From assembly GCA_003056245.1 (NCBI GenBank), contig MVDH01000003.1, forward strand, positions 907,957-971,956: a stretch of DNA of 64,000 nt. Direction: 5' to 3'. The position numbers were made by a program, and so were the translations under genes. Positions 27,770 through 37,917 of this stretch are shown piece by piece. Position 1 is the stretch's first letter. Every line of letters starts with the position of its first letter. Source of the DNA: Cellvibrio sp. 79. GTDB taxonomy: Bacteria; Pseudomonadota; Gammaproteobacteria; Pseudomonadales; Cellvibrionaceae. Below the pieces are notes generated by a model. It was not told the DNA's origin, did no database searches, and worked only from the letters and a program-made list of their open reading frames with translations.

Positions 27770-27792
27770 TGTGTTGACCGCGTCAACACAGT
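27770..27792. promoter_or_regulatory. perfect palindrome in the rluD-bamD control region
   Basis: CTGTGTTGAC, CGC, GTCAACACAG: 10-base arms without mismatch. It could be an operator or a hairpin in the rluD leader. A smaller hairpin CCCCG/CGGGG (27871-27885) lies nearer bamD. No known regulator motif is recognised. Confidence 0.45.
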
Positions 27793-27918
27793 GGAAATCA
27801 GGAGCTTTTCTTTCTGCCAGATTCTTCCTGCCAGATTGGTATCCGCGAAGCTCTGTGTTTAAATACCCTGCCCCGCGAATCGGGGTCTACATTTGTCGAG
27901 ATAAGAGTTTATAACCCT

Positions 27919-28821
27919 ATGCGCGTCCTGCCCTGTTTGTTGCTCAGCACTGTTGTCCTGCTGACTGCCTGCTCTTCCAAGGAGCCTGAATACACTACCG
28001 AAGCGGATTTGTACAACGCCGCCACCAAACAACTCGAAAACAGCCAGTGGGAATCTGCGATTAAAAACCTGAACTCGCTGGAAGAAAACTTCCCGTTCGG
28101 TACTTACGCAGACCAGGCGCAACTGGAACTTATCTACGCGCAATACAGTTCAGATGAACCGGATGCTGCCATTGCCACAGCCAATCGCTTTATCCGCTTG
28201 CATCCCCAACACCGCAACGTGGATTATGCCTACTACATGCTCGGCATGAGTTCTTTTACTAAAGACAAAGGCATGTTCGAGCGTGTAATGCCGGTAGATA
28301 CCACTATGCGTGACCCAGGTGCAGCGCGCGAATCACTCGCCAACTTTACCCAGTTACTCAATCGCTACCCTGACAGCACCTACGCAGCCGACGCTAAAAA
28401 ACGCATGATTTACTTGCGCAATTACCTCGCCCGCTATGAAATCCATGCTGCCAACTATTACTTCAAACGCGGCGCCTATATCGCAGCCCTGGGTCGTGGC
28501 CGTTATGTATTGGAAAACTTCCCACAAACTCCGGCTATTCCCGATGCGTTGGCAACCATGGTACAAGGTTACTATCTGCTGAAAATGAATAGCCAGGCGG
28601 AAGAAACACTGGAGATCCTGAAACTCAATTACCCTGATTACCCGGCATTAAATAAAGATGGCGGCTTTAATCAGGAGTTTATGTACAACAATGGCAGGTC
28701 GCGCGTACTGGCATGGTTAACTCTTGGCGTTTTCAGCAAAGACGAAATTACCGGCTTTGATACCCGTGCACTGTACGACCCGCAGTACAAACCTGTTGCA
28801 GCGGTAGCGCGCCCGGAATAG
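27919..28821 (+). CDS. bamD: outer membrane assembly lipoprotein BamD
   Basis: An essential BAM-complex lipoprotein that recruits outer-membrane proteins to BamA. The signal peptide ends in the lipobox LLTACSS. About five TPR-like helical repeats follow (YNAATKQLENSQWESAIKNL, FGTYADQAQLELIYAQY, VDYAYYMLGMSSF, AANYYFKRGAYIAAL, DALATMVQGYYLL). The length of 300 is slightly above average. It is divergent from rluD and convergent with nadE. Confidence 0.97.
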   Translation: MRVLPCLLLSTVVLLTACSSKEPEYTTEADLYNAATKQLENSQWESAIKNLNSLEENFPFGTYADQAQLELIYAQYSSDEPDAAIATANRFIRLHPQHRNVDYAYYMLGMSSFTKDKGMFERVMPVDTTMRDPGAARESLANFTQLLNRYPDSTYAADAKKRMIYLRNYLARYEIHAANYYFKRGAYIAALGRGRYVLENFPQTPAIPDALATMVQGYYLLKMNSQAEETLEILKLNYPDYPALNKDGGFNQEFMYNNGRSRVLAWLTLGVFSKDEITGFDTRALYDPQYKPVAAVARPE

Positions 28822-28838
28822 CCCCTACGTTCACTACC

Positions 28839-28863
28839 AAAGGCCGCATTTGCGGCCTTTTTT
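28839..28863. terminator. bidirectional terminator between bamD and nadE
   Basis: AAAGGCCGCA, TT, TGCGGCCTTT followed by TTT. The T run reaches into the nadE stop codon on the opposite strand. Confidence 0.85.
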
Positions 28864-30490
28864 AATCCCCCATTTTCCAGCCAGAGGTTATCGGGTAACG
28901 CCGATCACGACCAAAGCCGCGTCGGCTAATACGTATACCGATCGGAGCCTGGCGGCGCTTGTATTCATTGACATCGACAAGGCGCACTGCCCGCTCCACC
29001 TGATCGCGGTTAAATCCACGTGCAATAATTGCCTCCGCACTCAAATCCTGCTCGATATACAGGGCCAGTATTTGATCCAGAATTTCATAGGGCGGCAAAC
29101 TGTCTTCGTCTTTCTGGTCTGGCGCCAGCTCCGCCGACGGAGGGCGGGTAATAACTGATTCCGGAATCACCGGGCTAATGGTGTTACGGTAACGTGACAA
29201 GGCAAATACCAATGTTTTAGGTACATCCTTGAGCGCATCAAAACCACCGGCCATATCACCATAAAGAGTGGAATAACCCACAGCCATTTCGCTTTTGTTG
29301 CCGGTAGTCAGCACCAAATAACCTTTTTTGTTAGAGATAGCCATTAGCAAAACGCCGCGGCAGCGAGCTTGCAGGTTTTCCTCTGTGGTATCACGCTTTG
29401 TACCGGCAAATTCATCAGCCAGCGCTGCCATAAAGGCCTCATACATAGGCTCGATGGAAATCGAGCTATAACGCACGCCGAGACGAGAAGCTTCATCTGC
29501 AGCATCGTCTTTACTCAAATCCGAGGTATAGCGGAACGGCATCATCACGGCTTCCACTCGATCCGCGCCCAAAGCGTCCACCGCCATTGCCAGGGTCAAT
29601 GCGGAATCTATCCCGCCCGACAACCCCAACACTACACCTTTAAAGCGGTTCTTATTGACGTAATCGCGCATACCAACAACAAGCGCTTGATATACAGTTG
29701 CCAGATTATCGGGAATGGGTTCCAACGCTTGCGCGGGTACAGAGATGCCTTGCTGGTCCCAGTGCACATCGACCGGGAATTGCCCTTCATCAAACGACGG
29801 TGCGCGGAAACAGGTTTGACCTGATGCATCGACTACGACAGAGCCACCATCAAACACCAATTCATCCTGGCCGCCGACCAAATTGGCGTAAATAACGGGC
29901 ATCTGGCCTTCGCGCGCGCGCGCGGCGACTACCGCTTCGCGTTCTTGTTGTTTGCCTTGATGGTAGGGGGAGGCATTCAGGTTAAGCATCAATTTGGCGC
30001 CGGCTGCCCTGGCTTGGGCCATGGGCTCAGGGAACCAGATATCCTCGCAAACACTAAGTGCTGCGGGCACACCTTTTAAATCAAATACGCAGGGAGCATC
30101 ACCGGCTACAAAATAACGTTTCTCATCAAACACCTGATAATTGGGCAGACACTGTTTTGCATATTCTGCAACCAGCTTCCCGTTCTGGATAACGCCAGCC
30201 ATGTTATACAACTTGCCAGCGCGAAAGCGTGGATAGCCAATCACCAGAGTTGTCTGGAGGCTTGATGCCTGTATTTCTTGCAGCGCGCGCTCAATCCGTA
30301 ATTCCAGGCTTGGGCGCAACAGCAAGTCTTCCGGCGGATAACCGGTGAGTGTCAGCTCGGGAAACAGGATCGCATCCACCGGCCCGTTCTCTAACGCAGC
30401 ACGTGCAACGGAAATGACCTTGGCAGTGTTGCCGGGGATATCACCCACCAAAGTATTCACTTGGGAAAGGATTAGCTTTAATGGCAACAT
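28862..30490 (-). CDS. nadE: glutamine-dependent NAD+ synthetase
   Basis: It amidates deamido-NAD to NAD+, with ammonia channelled from glutamine. The N-terminal nitrilase-type glutaminase has the Glu-Lys-Cys triad regions FPELTLTGYPPED, YAKQCLPNYQVFDEKRYF and SVCEDIWFPEP. The C-terminal ATP-pyrophosphatase domain has GLSGGIDSALTLAMA and TTGNKSEMAVGYSTLYGD. The frame is open to 30613. I chose the ATG at 30490 (542 aa), where MLPLKLILSQVNTLVGD matches the family start and AGGGCG precedes it. It is divergent from pilS. Confidence 0.96.
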   Translation of the reverse strand: MLPLKLILSQVNTLVGDIPGNTAKVISVARAALENGPVDAILFPELTLTGYPPEDLLLRPSLELRIERALQEIQASSLQTTLVIGYPRFRAGKLYNMAGVIQNGKLVAEYAKQCLPNYQVFDEKRYFVAGDAPCVFDLKGVPAALSVCEDIWFPEPMAQARAAGAKLMLNLNASPYHQGKQQEREAVVAARAREGQMPVIYANLVGGQDELVFDGGSVVVDASGQTCFRAPSFDEGQFPVDVHWDQQGISVPAQALEPIPDNLATVYQALVVGMRDYVNKNRFKGVVLGLSGGIDSALTLAMAVDALGADRVEAVMMPFRYTSDLSKDDAADEASRLGVRYSSISIEPMYEAFMAALADEFAGTKRDTTEENLQARCRGVLLMAISNKKGYLVLTTGNKSEMAVGYSTLYGDMAGGFDALKDVPKTLVFALSRYRNTISPVIPESVITRPPSAELAPDQKDEDSLPPYEILDQILALYIEQDLSAEAIIARGFNRDQVERAVRLVDVNEYKRRQAPIGIRISRRGFGRDRRYPITSGWKMGD

Positions 30491-30656
30491 AAGCGCCCTG
30501 AAAATAACGATGTGAGTGTTACGGCAATTGACGTTGCTAGCAGCAACCAGGGGAAAGGCCCTGTAAACTCGCCAAAGGCGCGCATTGTCCGCGATCTGGG
30601 CCGATAAAGCCAAGTGGATTTTTTATAACAATTCAGCACAAAGGATCAACCCGCCA

Positions 30657-32303
30657 ATGACCACGCTTGCGCATAGCGATGCTCGCAATTACAACCCCTA
30701 CGACCTGCTGCGGGTTTACACCTACTACCGCACACTGCTCGGCAGCTTGCTGCTCATTATGTTTGAACTGCAGGTCGCCCCAAAGATTTTAGGCAATGAT
30801 AATCCGGGGCTGTTTTTATACACCTCGGCGGCTTATACCGCCATTAACTGCATGACCCTCATTGTGATGTGGCAACTCAAGTTCTCACCATCACAACGCA
30901 AGCTCTTCGGCTCATTATTAATTGATGTATTTGCAATCGGCTTATTAATGCATGCCAGCGGAGGTGCTATCAGTGGATTGGGTTATCTGCTACTTGTTGC
31001 TATCGCTGCCGGCGGGATCATGCTGCGTGAACGCATTTCATTTTTCCTAGCGGCCATCACTACCCTTGTTGTCCTCAGCGAAGGAACTTACCGCTTTATC
31101 ATTCTTACCCAGGACAATAAAGCCATTTTTGCTTCAGGTACGCTTGGCGCTTTGGCCTTTTTAACCGCGCTATTATTCCAGCACCTAACCAAGAAAATTC
31201 GCTCGTCTTATGCCGAGGCCCAAGCTCAAGCCGAACACGCTGCGCACCTGCAAAAACTTGCACAACTCATTGTGGAGCGCATGCGCACTGGCATCATAGT
31301 GCTCAATAAAAATATGGAATTGGAACTCTGGAATCAATCGGCCATAAAACTTCTGGGCACCAACCTTTCCCCTAACCAGTCTATACGGCTTGATAAATTT
31401 CCAGAGCTTTATAAAAAATACCAGTCATGGTTACGCCACAGCAGCGACCACTCTCCGCAAATGAAAATTGAAAGTCAAACCACAACAGAAGTGAAGGTTA
31501 ATTTTGCTCATCTGGAGCAGGGAAACCCTGCCGAAACGTTAATTTTTCTGGAAGACGTGCGCTCTATAAACCAACAGGCACAACAATTAAAACTGGCATC
31601 TTTAGGTCGATTAACGGCAAGCATCGCCCATGAGATTCGCAATCCTCTCGGCGCGATTAGCCATGCCAGCCAATTGCTGGGAGAATCTCAGGAGTTACCG
31701 CAAAGCGATCATCGCCTGCTAGACATCATCAATAACCATAGCAAACGAGTAAACCAAATCATTGAGAACATACTACAGCTCTCGCGTCGCAAAGCAGCAA
31801 AACCGGAGCAAATTAATTTAGAGCAGTGGCTTCCTAATTTTATTAACGATTATAAAATTGGAAAAAATAATGGCAACCAGCTCATTATTAATGTTTTGGA
31901 AAAAAATATTGGCAACCTACGTAACAGCTATGAATATGATGACGTGAACCCACAACAATTAAATGCAAAATTTGATACCAGCCAATTACAACAGGTATTA
32001 ACCAATTTATTCGACAACGGTATTCGCCATGGAACGCAGGAATTGCGAATTGAGATAGGTTTAGATATTGCTCACCAACAACCCTATATTCGGGTAATAG
32101 ATTATGGCCCTGGTATAAGCGAAGAAAATAGCCGTCATTTGTTTGAGCCGTTCTTCACCACCGAAAACACTGGCTCGGGATTAGGTCTATATATATGCAA
32201 AGAATTGTGCGAAGCCAACCAGGCTGTTATTTCTTATAAGCGTACAGAGCAAGGCGAAAGCTGCTTCCATCTACAACTTGCACACCCTGAAAAAGCGACT
32301 TAA
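30657..32303 (+). CDS. pilS: sensor histidine kinase PilS
   Basis: Inner-membrane kinase that, with PilR, controls pilin (pilA) transcription in Pseudomonas-type bacteria. About six transmembrane helices occupy the first ~200 residues. A PAS-like linker (MRTGIIVLNKNMELELWNQSA) follows, then the HisKA H-box SIAHEIRNPLGAISHASQLL, and the HATPase boxes (LTNLFDNGIRHG, DYGPGISE, TENTGSGLGLYI). The frame is open from 30585. I chose the ATG at 30657 (548 aa), with AAGGA upstream. pilR follows after 15 bases, so the two form an operon. Confidence 0.95.
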   Translation: MTTLAHSDARNYNPYDLLRVYTYYRTLLGSLLLIMFELQVAPKILGNDNPGLFLYTSAAYTAINCMTLIVMWQLKFSPSQRKLFGSLLIDVFAIGLLMHASGGAISGLGYLLLVAIAAGGIMLRERISFFLAAITTLVVLSEGTYRFIILTQDNKAIFASGTLGALAFLTALLFQHLTKKIRSSYAEAQAQAEHAAHLQKLAQLIVERMRTGIIVLNKNMELELWNQSAIKLLGTNLSPNQSIRLDKFPELYKKYQSWLRHSSDHSPQMKIESQTTTEVKVNFAHLEQGNPAETLIFLEDVRSINQQAQQLKLASLGRLTASIAHEIRNPLGAISHASQLLGESQELPQSDHRLLDIINNHSKRVNQIIENILQLSRRKAAKPEQINLEQWLPNFINDYKIGKNNGNQLIINVLEKNIGNLRNSYEYDDVNPQQLNAKFDTSQLQQVLTNLFDNGIRHGTQELRIEIGLDIAHQQPYIRVIDYGPGISEENSRHLFEPFFTTENTGSGLGLYICKELCEANQAVISYKRTEQGESCFHLQLAHPEKAT

Positions 32304-32318
32304 ACACTGGAATCAACC

Positions 32319-33719
32319 ATGACACAAAAACGTGCACTGATAATTGACGATGAACCGGATATCCGCGAGCTGCTGGAAATCACGCTGGGAAGAATGCAAA
32401 TTGATACCCAAAGTGCAGCCACTGTCACCCAGGCCAAACAATTACTAGCGCAACACACCTACGATTTATGTTTGACCGATATGCGTTTGCCTGATGGTAG
32501 CGGTTTGGAAATTGTTGATTTTATCCAGCAACATCAACCACAACTTCCTGTTGCGGTCATCACTGCACATGGCAGCATAGACACCGCTATTGAATCCATG
32601 AAGGCTGGTGCATTTGATTTTATTTCGAAGCCGGTAGATTTATCTACGCTACGCAAATTGGTTAATACGGCAATTGAATCCAGTCAGCTAATCCCCCAAC
32701 CAATCCCAAAACTCACACCGATTATTGGTGAATCAAAAGCAATTCAGGATTTGATCCGAAGTATTGAAAAGCTGGCGCGATCCCAGGCTCCGGTTTATAT
32801 CAGCGGCGAATCGGGCTCAGGTAAAGAACTTGTCGCACATTCAATTCATGATTTAGGTCCACGCGCCAATAATCCTTTTATCGCGGTCAACTGTGGTGCT
32901 ATTCCACGTGAGCTAATGGAAAGCGAGTTTTTTGGCCATAAAAAAGGGAGCTTTACGGGAGCGCACCAAGATAAAACAGGTTTGTTTCAAGCGGCTGAAG
33001 GAGGCACGTTATTTTTTGATGAAGTTGCGGACCTGCCACTCGATATGCAAGTCAAATTGCTGCGCGCGATTCAGGAAAAATCTGTTCGACCTGTAGGGGC
33101 CGCAGAAGAAATTACCACCGACGTACGCATTTTATGCGCGACCCACAAAAACCTGGAAACTGAAGTTAAAGAAGGGCGTTTTCGTCAAGATTTATTTTAT
33201 CGCTTGAATGTTATTCAACTTGCAGTGGCACCTCTGCGGGAGCGTAAGGAAGATATTCCACTCCTGACGCAACACTTGCTGAATAAATTGGCATCCGAAA
33301 TAAATTTACCCGCACCGAAGATCTCTCCGGATGCGCAAAAAATATTAGAGAACTACCAATTCCCAGGCAACGTTCGCGAACTGGAAAATATTCTTGAACG
33401 TGCATTTACATTGTGTGAAAGCAATATTATTGACGGCAGTGATTTGCAATTGCGCGACAACCCAATCACCCAATCAGAAAAAGTGTATGCAACGCCAGGA
33501 AAAACAAGTGCCAGGCAAAATGTTGGAATTGTTGATTACCCCGCGCGGTGCGCAGAGTATCCATCGCTGGATGACTATTTACAGGATGTAGAAAAAGAGA
33601 TTCTTTGTAATGCGCTAGAGCAAGCCAAGTGGAATAAAACATTAGCAGCAAAGCATTTGGGGATTAGTTTCAGATCACTGAGATATAGATTGCAAAAACT
33701 TGGGCTTGATGACGAATAA
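32319..33719 (+). CDS. pilR: sigma-54-dependent response regulator PilR
   Basis: NtrC-family activator of 466 residues. The receiver domain has phospho-acceptor Asp in CLTDMRLPDGSG and Lys in ISKPVD. The AAA+ domain has Walker A GESGSGKELVA and the sigma-54 contact loop GSFTGAH. Walker B is in GGTLFFDEVADL. A C-terminal Fis-type helix-turn-helix (NKTLAAKHLGISFRSLRYRL) binds DNA. It should switch on the major pilin promoter, which is not in this window. The gene is convergent with pilE. Confidence 0.96.
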   Translation: MTQKRALIIDDEPDIRELLEITLGRMQIDTQSAATVTQAKQLLAQHTYDLCLTDMRLPDGSGLEIVDFIQQHQPQLPVAVITAHGSIDTAIESMKAGAFDFISKPVDLSTLRKLVNTAIESSQLIPQPIPKLTPIIGESKAIQDLIRSIEKLARSQAPVYISGESGSGKELVAHSIHDLGPRANNPFIAVNCGAIPRELMESEFFGHKKGSFTGAHQDKTGLFQAAEGGTLFFDEVADLPLDMQVKLLRAIQEKSVRPVGAAEEITTDVRILCATHKNLETEVKEGRFRQDLFYRLNVIQLAVAPLRERKEDIPLLTQHLLNKLASEINLPAPKISPDAQKILENYQFPGNVRELENILERAFTLCESNIIDGSDLQLRDNPITQSEKVYATPGKTSARQNVGIVDYPARCAEYPSLDDYLQDVEKEILCNALEQAKWNKTLAAKHLGISFRSLRYRLQKLGLDDE

Positions 33720-33723
33720 ACTA

Positions 33724-33753
33724 TTTCCTATCAGGGTTACCCCTGATAGGAAA
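33724..33753. terminator. hairpin between convergent pilR and pilE
   Basis: TTTCCTATCAGGG, TTAC, CCCTGATAGGAAA is a perfect 13-bp inverted repeat lying between two convergent stops. There is no long T run, so termination strength is uncertain. Confidence 0.6.
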
Positions 33754-33765
33754 TTACCCTAAAAA

Positions 33766-34173
33766 CTACCAACAAACCGCAGGCAACGTCTCGCCCTTGT
33801 GATCAACTGTCATCTTTACGCAGTCAGTGTCGGCTGTTTGAGGGACTAACTTCGCAGTTGCTGTCAGCTTGTATGTAGTAGCAGTGGCTTCACTGATAGT
33901 AATTTCATAAAAACCACTCCCTGGAGTTTTGTAAGGGGTTGTACTCACAGATTTATATGCAGAGCATTTGTCAGCATCATTATACTTTCCATTGGCGGTA
34001 AAGCATTTTTGCAATCGCTGAGCGATATCCATAAGCTCAGTTTGCCCCTCTACACGATTACTTTTACGAACTGTATCTAAATAGCTTGGATAAGCAATTA
34101 AAATAAGAGTGCCGACAATCGCAACCACAATCATTAATTCAACAAGAGTGAACCCTGAAAATTTTGTTTTCAT
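33766..34173 (-). CDS. pilE: type IV minor pilin PilE
   Basis: The product is a prepilin with a short basic leader cleaved before Phe in KFSGFTLVELMIVVAIVGTL, including the Glu5 of mature pilins. The body is small, with the paired C-terminal cysteines (DTDCVKM...AVCW) of a D-loop and a second pair (QKCFTANGKYNDADKC). At 135 residues it matches the PilE minor pilins that prime pilus assembly. It is the last gene of the minor pilin operon, 7 bases after pilY1; no pilY2 is present between them, unlike P. aeruginosa. Confidence 0.9.
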   Translation of the reverse strand: MKTKFSGFTLVELMIVVAIVGTLILIAYPSYLDTVRKSNRVEGQTELMDIAQRLQKCFTANGKYNDADKCSAYKSVSTTPYKTPGSGFYEITISEATATTYKLTATAKLVPQTADTDCVKMTVDHKGETLPAVCW

Positions 34174-34180
34174 AATTTTA

Positions 34181-37100
34181 TCACTCTAGTTCACGCCAGG
34201 ATTGACGGTTAAATAAATCGCAAGGTTTGCTACCCACTGCACTTACTGACTCACCTTGGCTCTGATTACCAATAGCAACAAATATACCGCTACCATCGCC
34301 ATTTGCCCCGCCACATTCATTACTAACAGAACTGGATGCGCCTGATGAGACAGGAGATGATGAATTCGCTACTGCATCCTTATAACTTCCTTCGATTGAG
34401 GTAAGTCGTCCAAAAATTGCAACTTTCTGAAACTTGTTCCCATTTGTCCCGAGCAATTTATATTGAGGATTTGGCTCGCCTGTTGCCTTCAATTCCATTA
34501 TCCAACCGGTACCACCAGATTCACATGGGTCTTGGCTCGGTATCACTGTAGGGAAAACCAAACGATCATATGCAAGAAGAGGTCTCGTAATAACCCTCTC
34601 GTTTGCAGGAAAATCAAGGTACCAACCATTAACTGAAGCCCAGTTGATTGCATTTGTATTATCAGTATTAATCTCTCCACCGATAGTTCTTAACCCACCG
34701 GTCTCAGTAAAGGATTTAATATGAAAATTATTACGTCCATTCGCCTCCGGTATTGCGACCCCTTTGTCGACAATTGCGTAGAAGCTCTGAACATCAACCG
34801 ATGGCTGATTATCGTTTGATGCTACATACATACCAGTTCCAAAATAAACCATCACTCGTGCCGGAGTTATCCCTTTATTAAAACCTAATGTTGGGCTTGC
34901 AGTAATTGGTTGGCGAGTTGAGCCTTTTTTAGCAACAAATAACGGTACCCCAGAATTGGCAGCTACCCAAGTATTATAAGCAGTACCGGTTGGCAAGTTG
35001 AATTTCCACATATTCCCGCGTATGTCGCCAGCATATGCGGACACTATCAAACCATCTCCATTTGGGAGTAAAGCAGGTTCGGACAATGCGCTTTCAGCAA
35101 CATTATCAGTCGAAATAAATTTTGTTCTACTTGATCCTACCCAATTATTGCGCGCCCGATTAATTTCATCGTCAATATCAATAACACCAAGGTAAGCTTT
35201 TGCACTACCACCCTGCGTGGAGTTGTAACCATTACCAACAAAAATTTTCCACCGCTTATCTGCCCCAGGGGCAATAACTGCCATGCCAGTGATGTAACCT
35301 AACTCGGGGTACTGAGCTTCTGTCAACTCAAACAAAACATTATCAGCACCAAAAGAATCGGGGCTCGTAACATCCAGTACATAAATCCCCCTTCCTCCAG
35401 CCCCCAAGGTGCCAACCAGAACATTTTTCCATCCTCCATTAACATAGGCATCGGAAACATACACCGGCCCATCAACCATATATTTATGCAGTTTTGTATT
35501 ATCTTTTCCGTAACGTTCAGATGCCAGATCCGGAATATTTGCTATAACTTGTGTGGGAACATAAGCAAATACTTCACGCCCGGCAGGAACAGGATCTGAA
35601 GATGAAACTCGAGCATTAAAACCATGCAACATTCCGTCATTAGCGCCCACATAAAGCATCTCTCTGCGATTTTTCTTTTTGGTATTGTAATAATCGATAT
35701 ACGTAGCCGCCCCCAAATCGGCGTGCAAGTCATCATAGTTTAGATTTGTGTTTCCGGCGAAAGCAGGGTCAGAGTTAACTATATCGCCAAGTAGGCGTCC
35801 TTTACGATCACGCACATCTGCTGCATCATTTTCTACGGTATCATCTACTCCTTTAAACCAGTCCAACCTTTTTTGTCCGATCGTGTCAGAACCAGAAGTA
35901 CCTTTCAGCAAATTCTTTTGTGAAGTAGTTAAGTTTGTCCATACTAATGATTTTCCCACGGAACCATTGAACGTATATATATTTCGGGATGCAGCAGCAG
36001 GAATACTGGCTGTCCACAAAGGTGTCGTAGCAAAAACACCACTGGAATTTATCTCGGTGGCCTTGAGGTCACCAGACCAGTCATTGCTATCAAATAGCGC
36101 GTTATATACCACGCTACCCGTGTTCAAAGTGGTAGAGTTCGCGGCAGCGGCAGCGGCATTATTTTTAGCGCGGCCATTAATATCGTCCAATAAACCTGAC
36201 ATTCGTCTTGCAAAAGTATCCGGGTCTTTTGCGCTAAAGAAATCCCCACGACCATTAATAGCAGCGTGGAGCATATCGTCTACCTTAGTACCATTTTCTG
36301 CACTATCTTCCAACGTAGGCCAAGAGATAGTACCTCCAGTACTATTTTTTCCTGTTGCTATAGCATCAGGGACACTCTTAACAGAAATATTCCCTTCAAC
36401 ACCCAACCCAATCGTAAACGTAGTCATATGCTGCCAAAAAGCAGGATCAATAGCATTTGGCTTCACTCTATTTTCAAGCCCTGTAGCACCAGAACGTAAA
36501 TCCGTCTTCCAATACTTCATAGCAACATCAGCCAAACTATTTGATTCACTATCAGCAAATGGAGCTGTTGGTTGATATTGGTATTTTCCACCCGTTATGT
36601 GATTCACAATTTCTGCCCCGGCGGTATTGTCATTATTTCCCGCGGTGGTAACTCTACTGGTCCAATATCCATCTGACATTAATAATGCGTAACTTGCACG
36701 GCATTGGACATGGGGGGTCGGATTATCAGTGCCCGGCAACTTCCCCCACGGCCCCCTATTATCACTTCTCATGTAATATTGCCCTATATAATCCAGTGCA
36801 TTAGGTAACGGCGTACCGCCACTAATCGTCACTCCATATAATTCAGTTAAAAATTCAGTTTTGCGCGTTGCATCGAATTTACGAACACCAGTTTTAATGA
36901 TTTCAGTAGCCACACCATCTACGGTGCTGCTATCCCTGTTAATAGTTCCGAAACCAACACGAATATCATCTTGCTGCGGTGCGAAAGCGCGACCAATACC
37001 CGCTCTCGCGGTCAACACTCTTGATCTGTAATAGGTATACCAGTTAGCAAAGTTTTGAATTTCCTGAGCATAAGTACACGTTCTAACAACTCCAACAAGA

Positions 37101-37864
37101 CTACAATCTGTTCGCGCATCACCCCGACCATGTCCCGAATAAGTGAGCGTTGTATTAATAATTTTTTGCTCTTGATAGTTGTCTTTGTTCCATACGTCAG
37201 TTTGATTGTTGACATTACCGGTAAACCAATAATAGGTCGCTGGATATATTGTCCAACTGCCATGGCTACCGCTTATAGATGAACCGGTTTTACAATCCGT
37301 TGCTGATTTGCAACCCCACCACGCAGATGTTTTCGTTGCAAAAACCCGGGTGCTAGCTGCATCAGTTAAATTACGGCATTTTTTTGCGTCGAAAACGCCA
37401 GATACGGTCAACGGATTCATCGGATTATGTAATGCACAAGTCGCACTTGCATTAGGCATGGTAGTAATGCCATCAGTTGAAATCCATGGAAGATATAATT
37501 TGGAAGGGTCGTAATAGCTGGTATTTACCTTTGATCGAAACAATTTCCCATATACGGCGTAATCACTGTTCACATTACCAGGAATAGCCGCTTTAGCGTT
37601 AAAAGCGTTAGCACCGTAATATTGATCAGCTGGAGGAAAAGAAAAAACCGTATCAGCATAAGGTTGTAACCGATAAGTCTCCGGTGTAATCTCAAACTGC
37701 ATTGAACCTGAGTCATCCAGAACAAACATTAAATTAGGTTCAGCACCTGACGTTAAAAATAAAGGTTTCTGTGAGAGACTAATTGCATGTGATTGAGCCA
37801 CATGTAGCGTCACCAAAGAATAAATGGCAAAACCTACAACCATTTTATATTTTGAAAAAAACAT
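34181..37864 (-). CDS. pilY1: type IV pilus tip adhesin/assembly factor PilY1
   Basis: A large exported protein that sits at the pilus tip and opposes PilT retraction, also linked to surface sensing. A signal peptide (YKMVVGFAIYSLVTLHVAQSHA) is followed by an N-terminal von Willebrand A-like region with the MIDAS start VLDDSGSMQF. The C-terminal beta-propeller typical of PilY1 includes EMLYVGANDGMLHGFNA, VGTLGAGGRGIYVLDVT and an EF-hand-like Ca2+ loop candidate DIDDEINRARNN. The frame is open from 37900. I chose the ATG at 37864 (1227 aa) because GGGG stands 7 bases upstream. A short Ser-rich patch (SSPVSSGASSSVSN) near the end recalls the local linker habit. Confidence 0.93.
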   Translation of the reverse strand: MFFSKYKMVVGFAIYSLVTLHVAQSHAISLSQKPLFLTSGAEPNLMFVLDDSGSMQFEITPETYRLQPYADTVFSFPPADQYYGANAFNAKAAIPGNVNSDYAVYGKLFRSKVNTSYYDPSKLYLPWISTDGITTMPNASATCALHNPMNPLTVSGVFDAKKCRNLTDAASTRVFATKTSAWWGCKSATDCKTGSSISGSHGSWTIYPATYYWFTGNVNNQTDVWNKDNYQEQKIINTTLTYSGHGRGDARTDCSLVGVVRTCTYAQEIQNFANWYTYYRSRVLTARAGIGRAFAPQQDDIRVGFGTINRDSSTVDGVATEIIKTGVRKFDATRKTEFLTELYGVTISGGTPLPNALDYIGQYYMRSDNRGPWGKLPGTDNPTPHVQCRASYALLMSDGYWTSRVTTAGNNDNTAGAEIVNHITGGKYQYQPTAPFADSESNSLADVAMKYWKTDLRSGATGLENRVKPNAIDPAFWQHMTTFTIGLGVEGNISVKSVPDAIATGKNSTGGTISWPTLEDSAENGTKVDDMLHAAINGRGDFFSAKDPDTFARRMSGLLDDINGRAKNNAAAAAANSTTLNTGSVVYNALFDSNDWSGDLKATEINSSGVFATTPLWTASIPAAASRNIYTFNGSVGKSLVWTNLTTSQKNLLKGTSGSDTIGQKRLDWFKGVDDTVENDAADVRDRKGRLLGDIVNSDPAFAGNTNLNYDDLHADLGAATYIDYYNTKKKNRREMLYVGANDGMLHGFNARVSSSDPVPAGREVFAYVPTQVIANIPDLASERYGKDNTKLHKYMVDGPVYVSDAYVNGGWKNVLVGTLGAGGRGIYVLDVTSPDSFGADNVLFELTEAQYPELGYITGMAVIAPGADKRWKIFVGNGYNSTQGGSAKAYLGVIDIDDEINRARNNWVGSSRTKFISTDNVAESALSEPALLPNGDGLIVSAYAGDIRGNMWKFNLPTGTAYNTWVAANSGVPLFVAKKGSTRQPITASPTLGFNKGITPARVMVYFGTGMYVASNDNQPSVDVQSFYAIVDKGVAIPEANGRNNFHIKSFTETGGLRTIGGEINTDNTNAINWASVNGWYLDFPANERVITRPLLAYDRLVFPTVIPSQDPCESGGTGWIMELKATGEPNPQYKLLGTNGNKFQKVAIFGRLTSIEGSYKDAVANSSSPVSSGASSSVSNECGGANGDGSGIFVAIGNQSQGESVSAVGSKPCDLFNRQSWRELE

Positions 37865-37917
37865 ATAATTACCCCACCATGTAATTTCGTCGCCGCTCAT
37901 TTATTAGTGCAGTGTGA

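Noticed and set aside
35748-36575. 275-codon plus-strand open frame
   Set aside because: It is antisense within pilY1 and results from the third-position composition of that gene.
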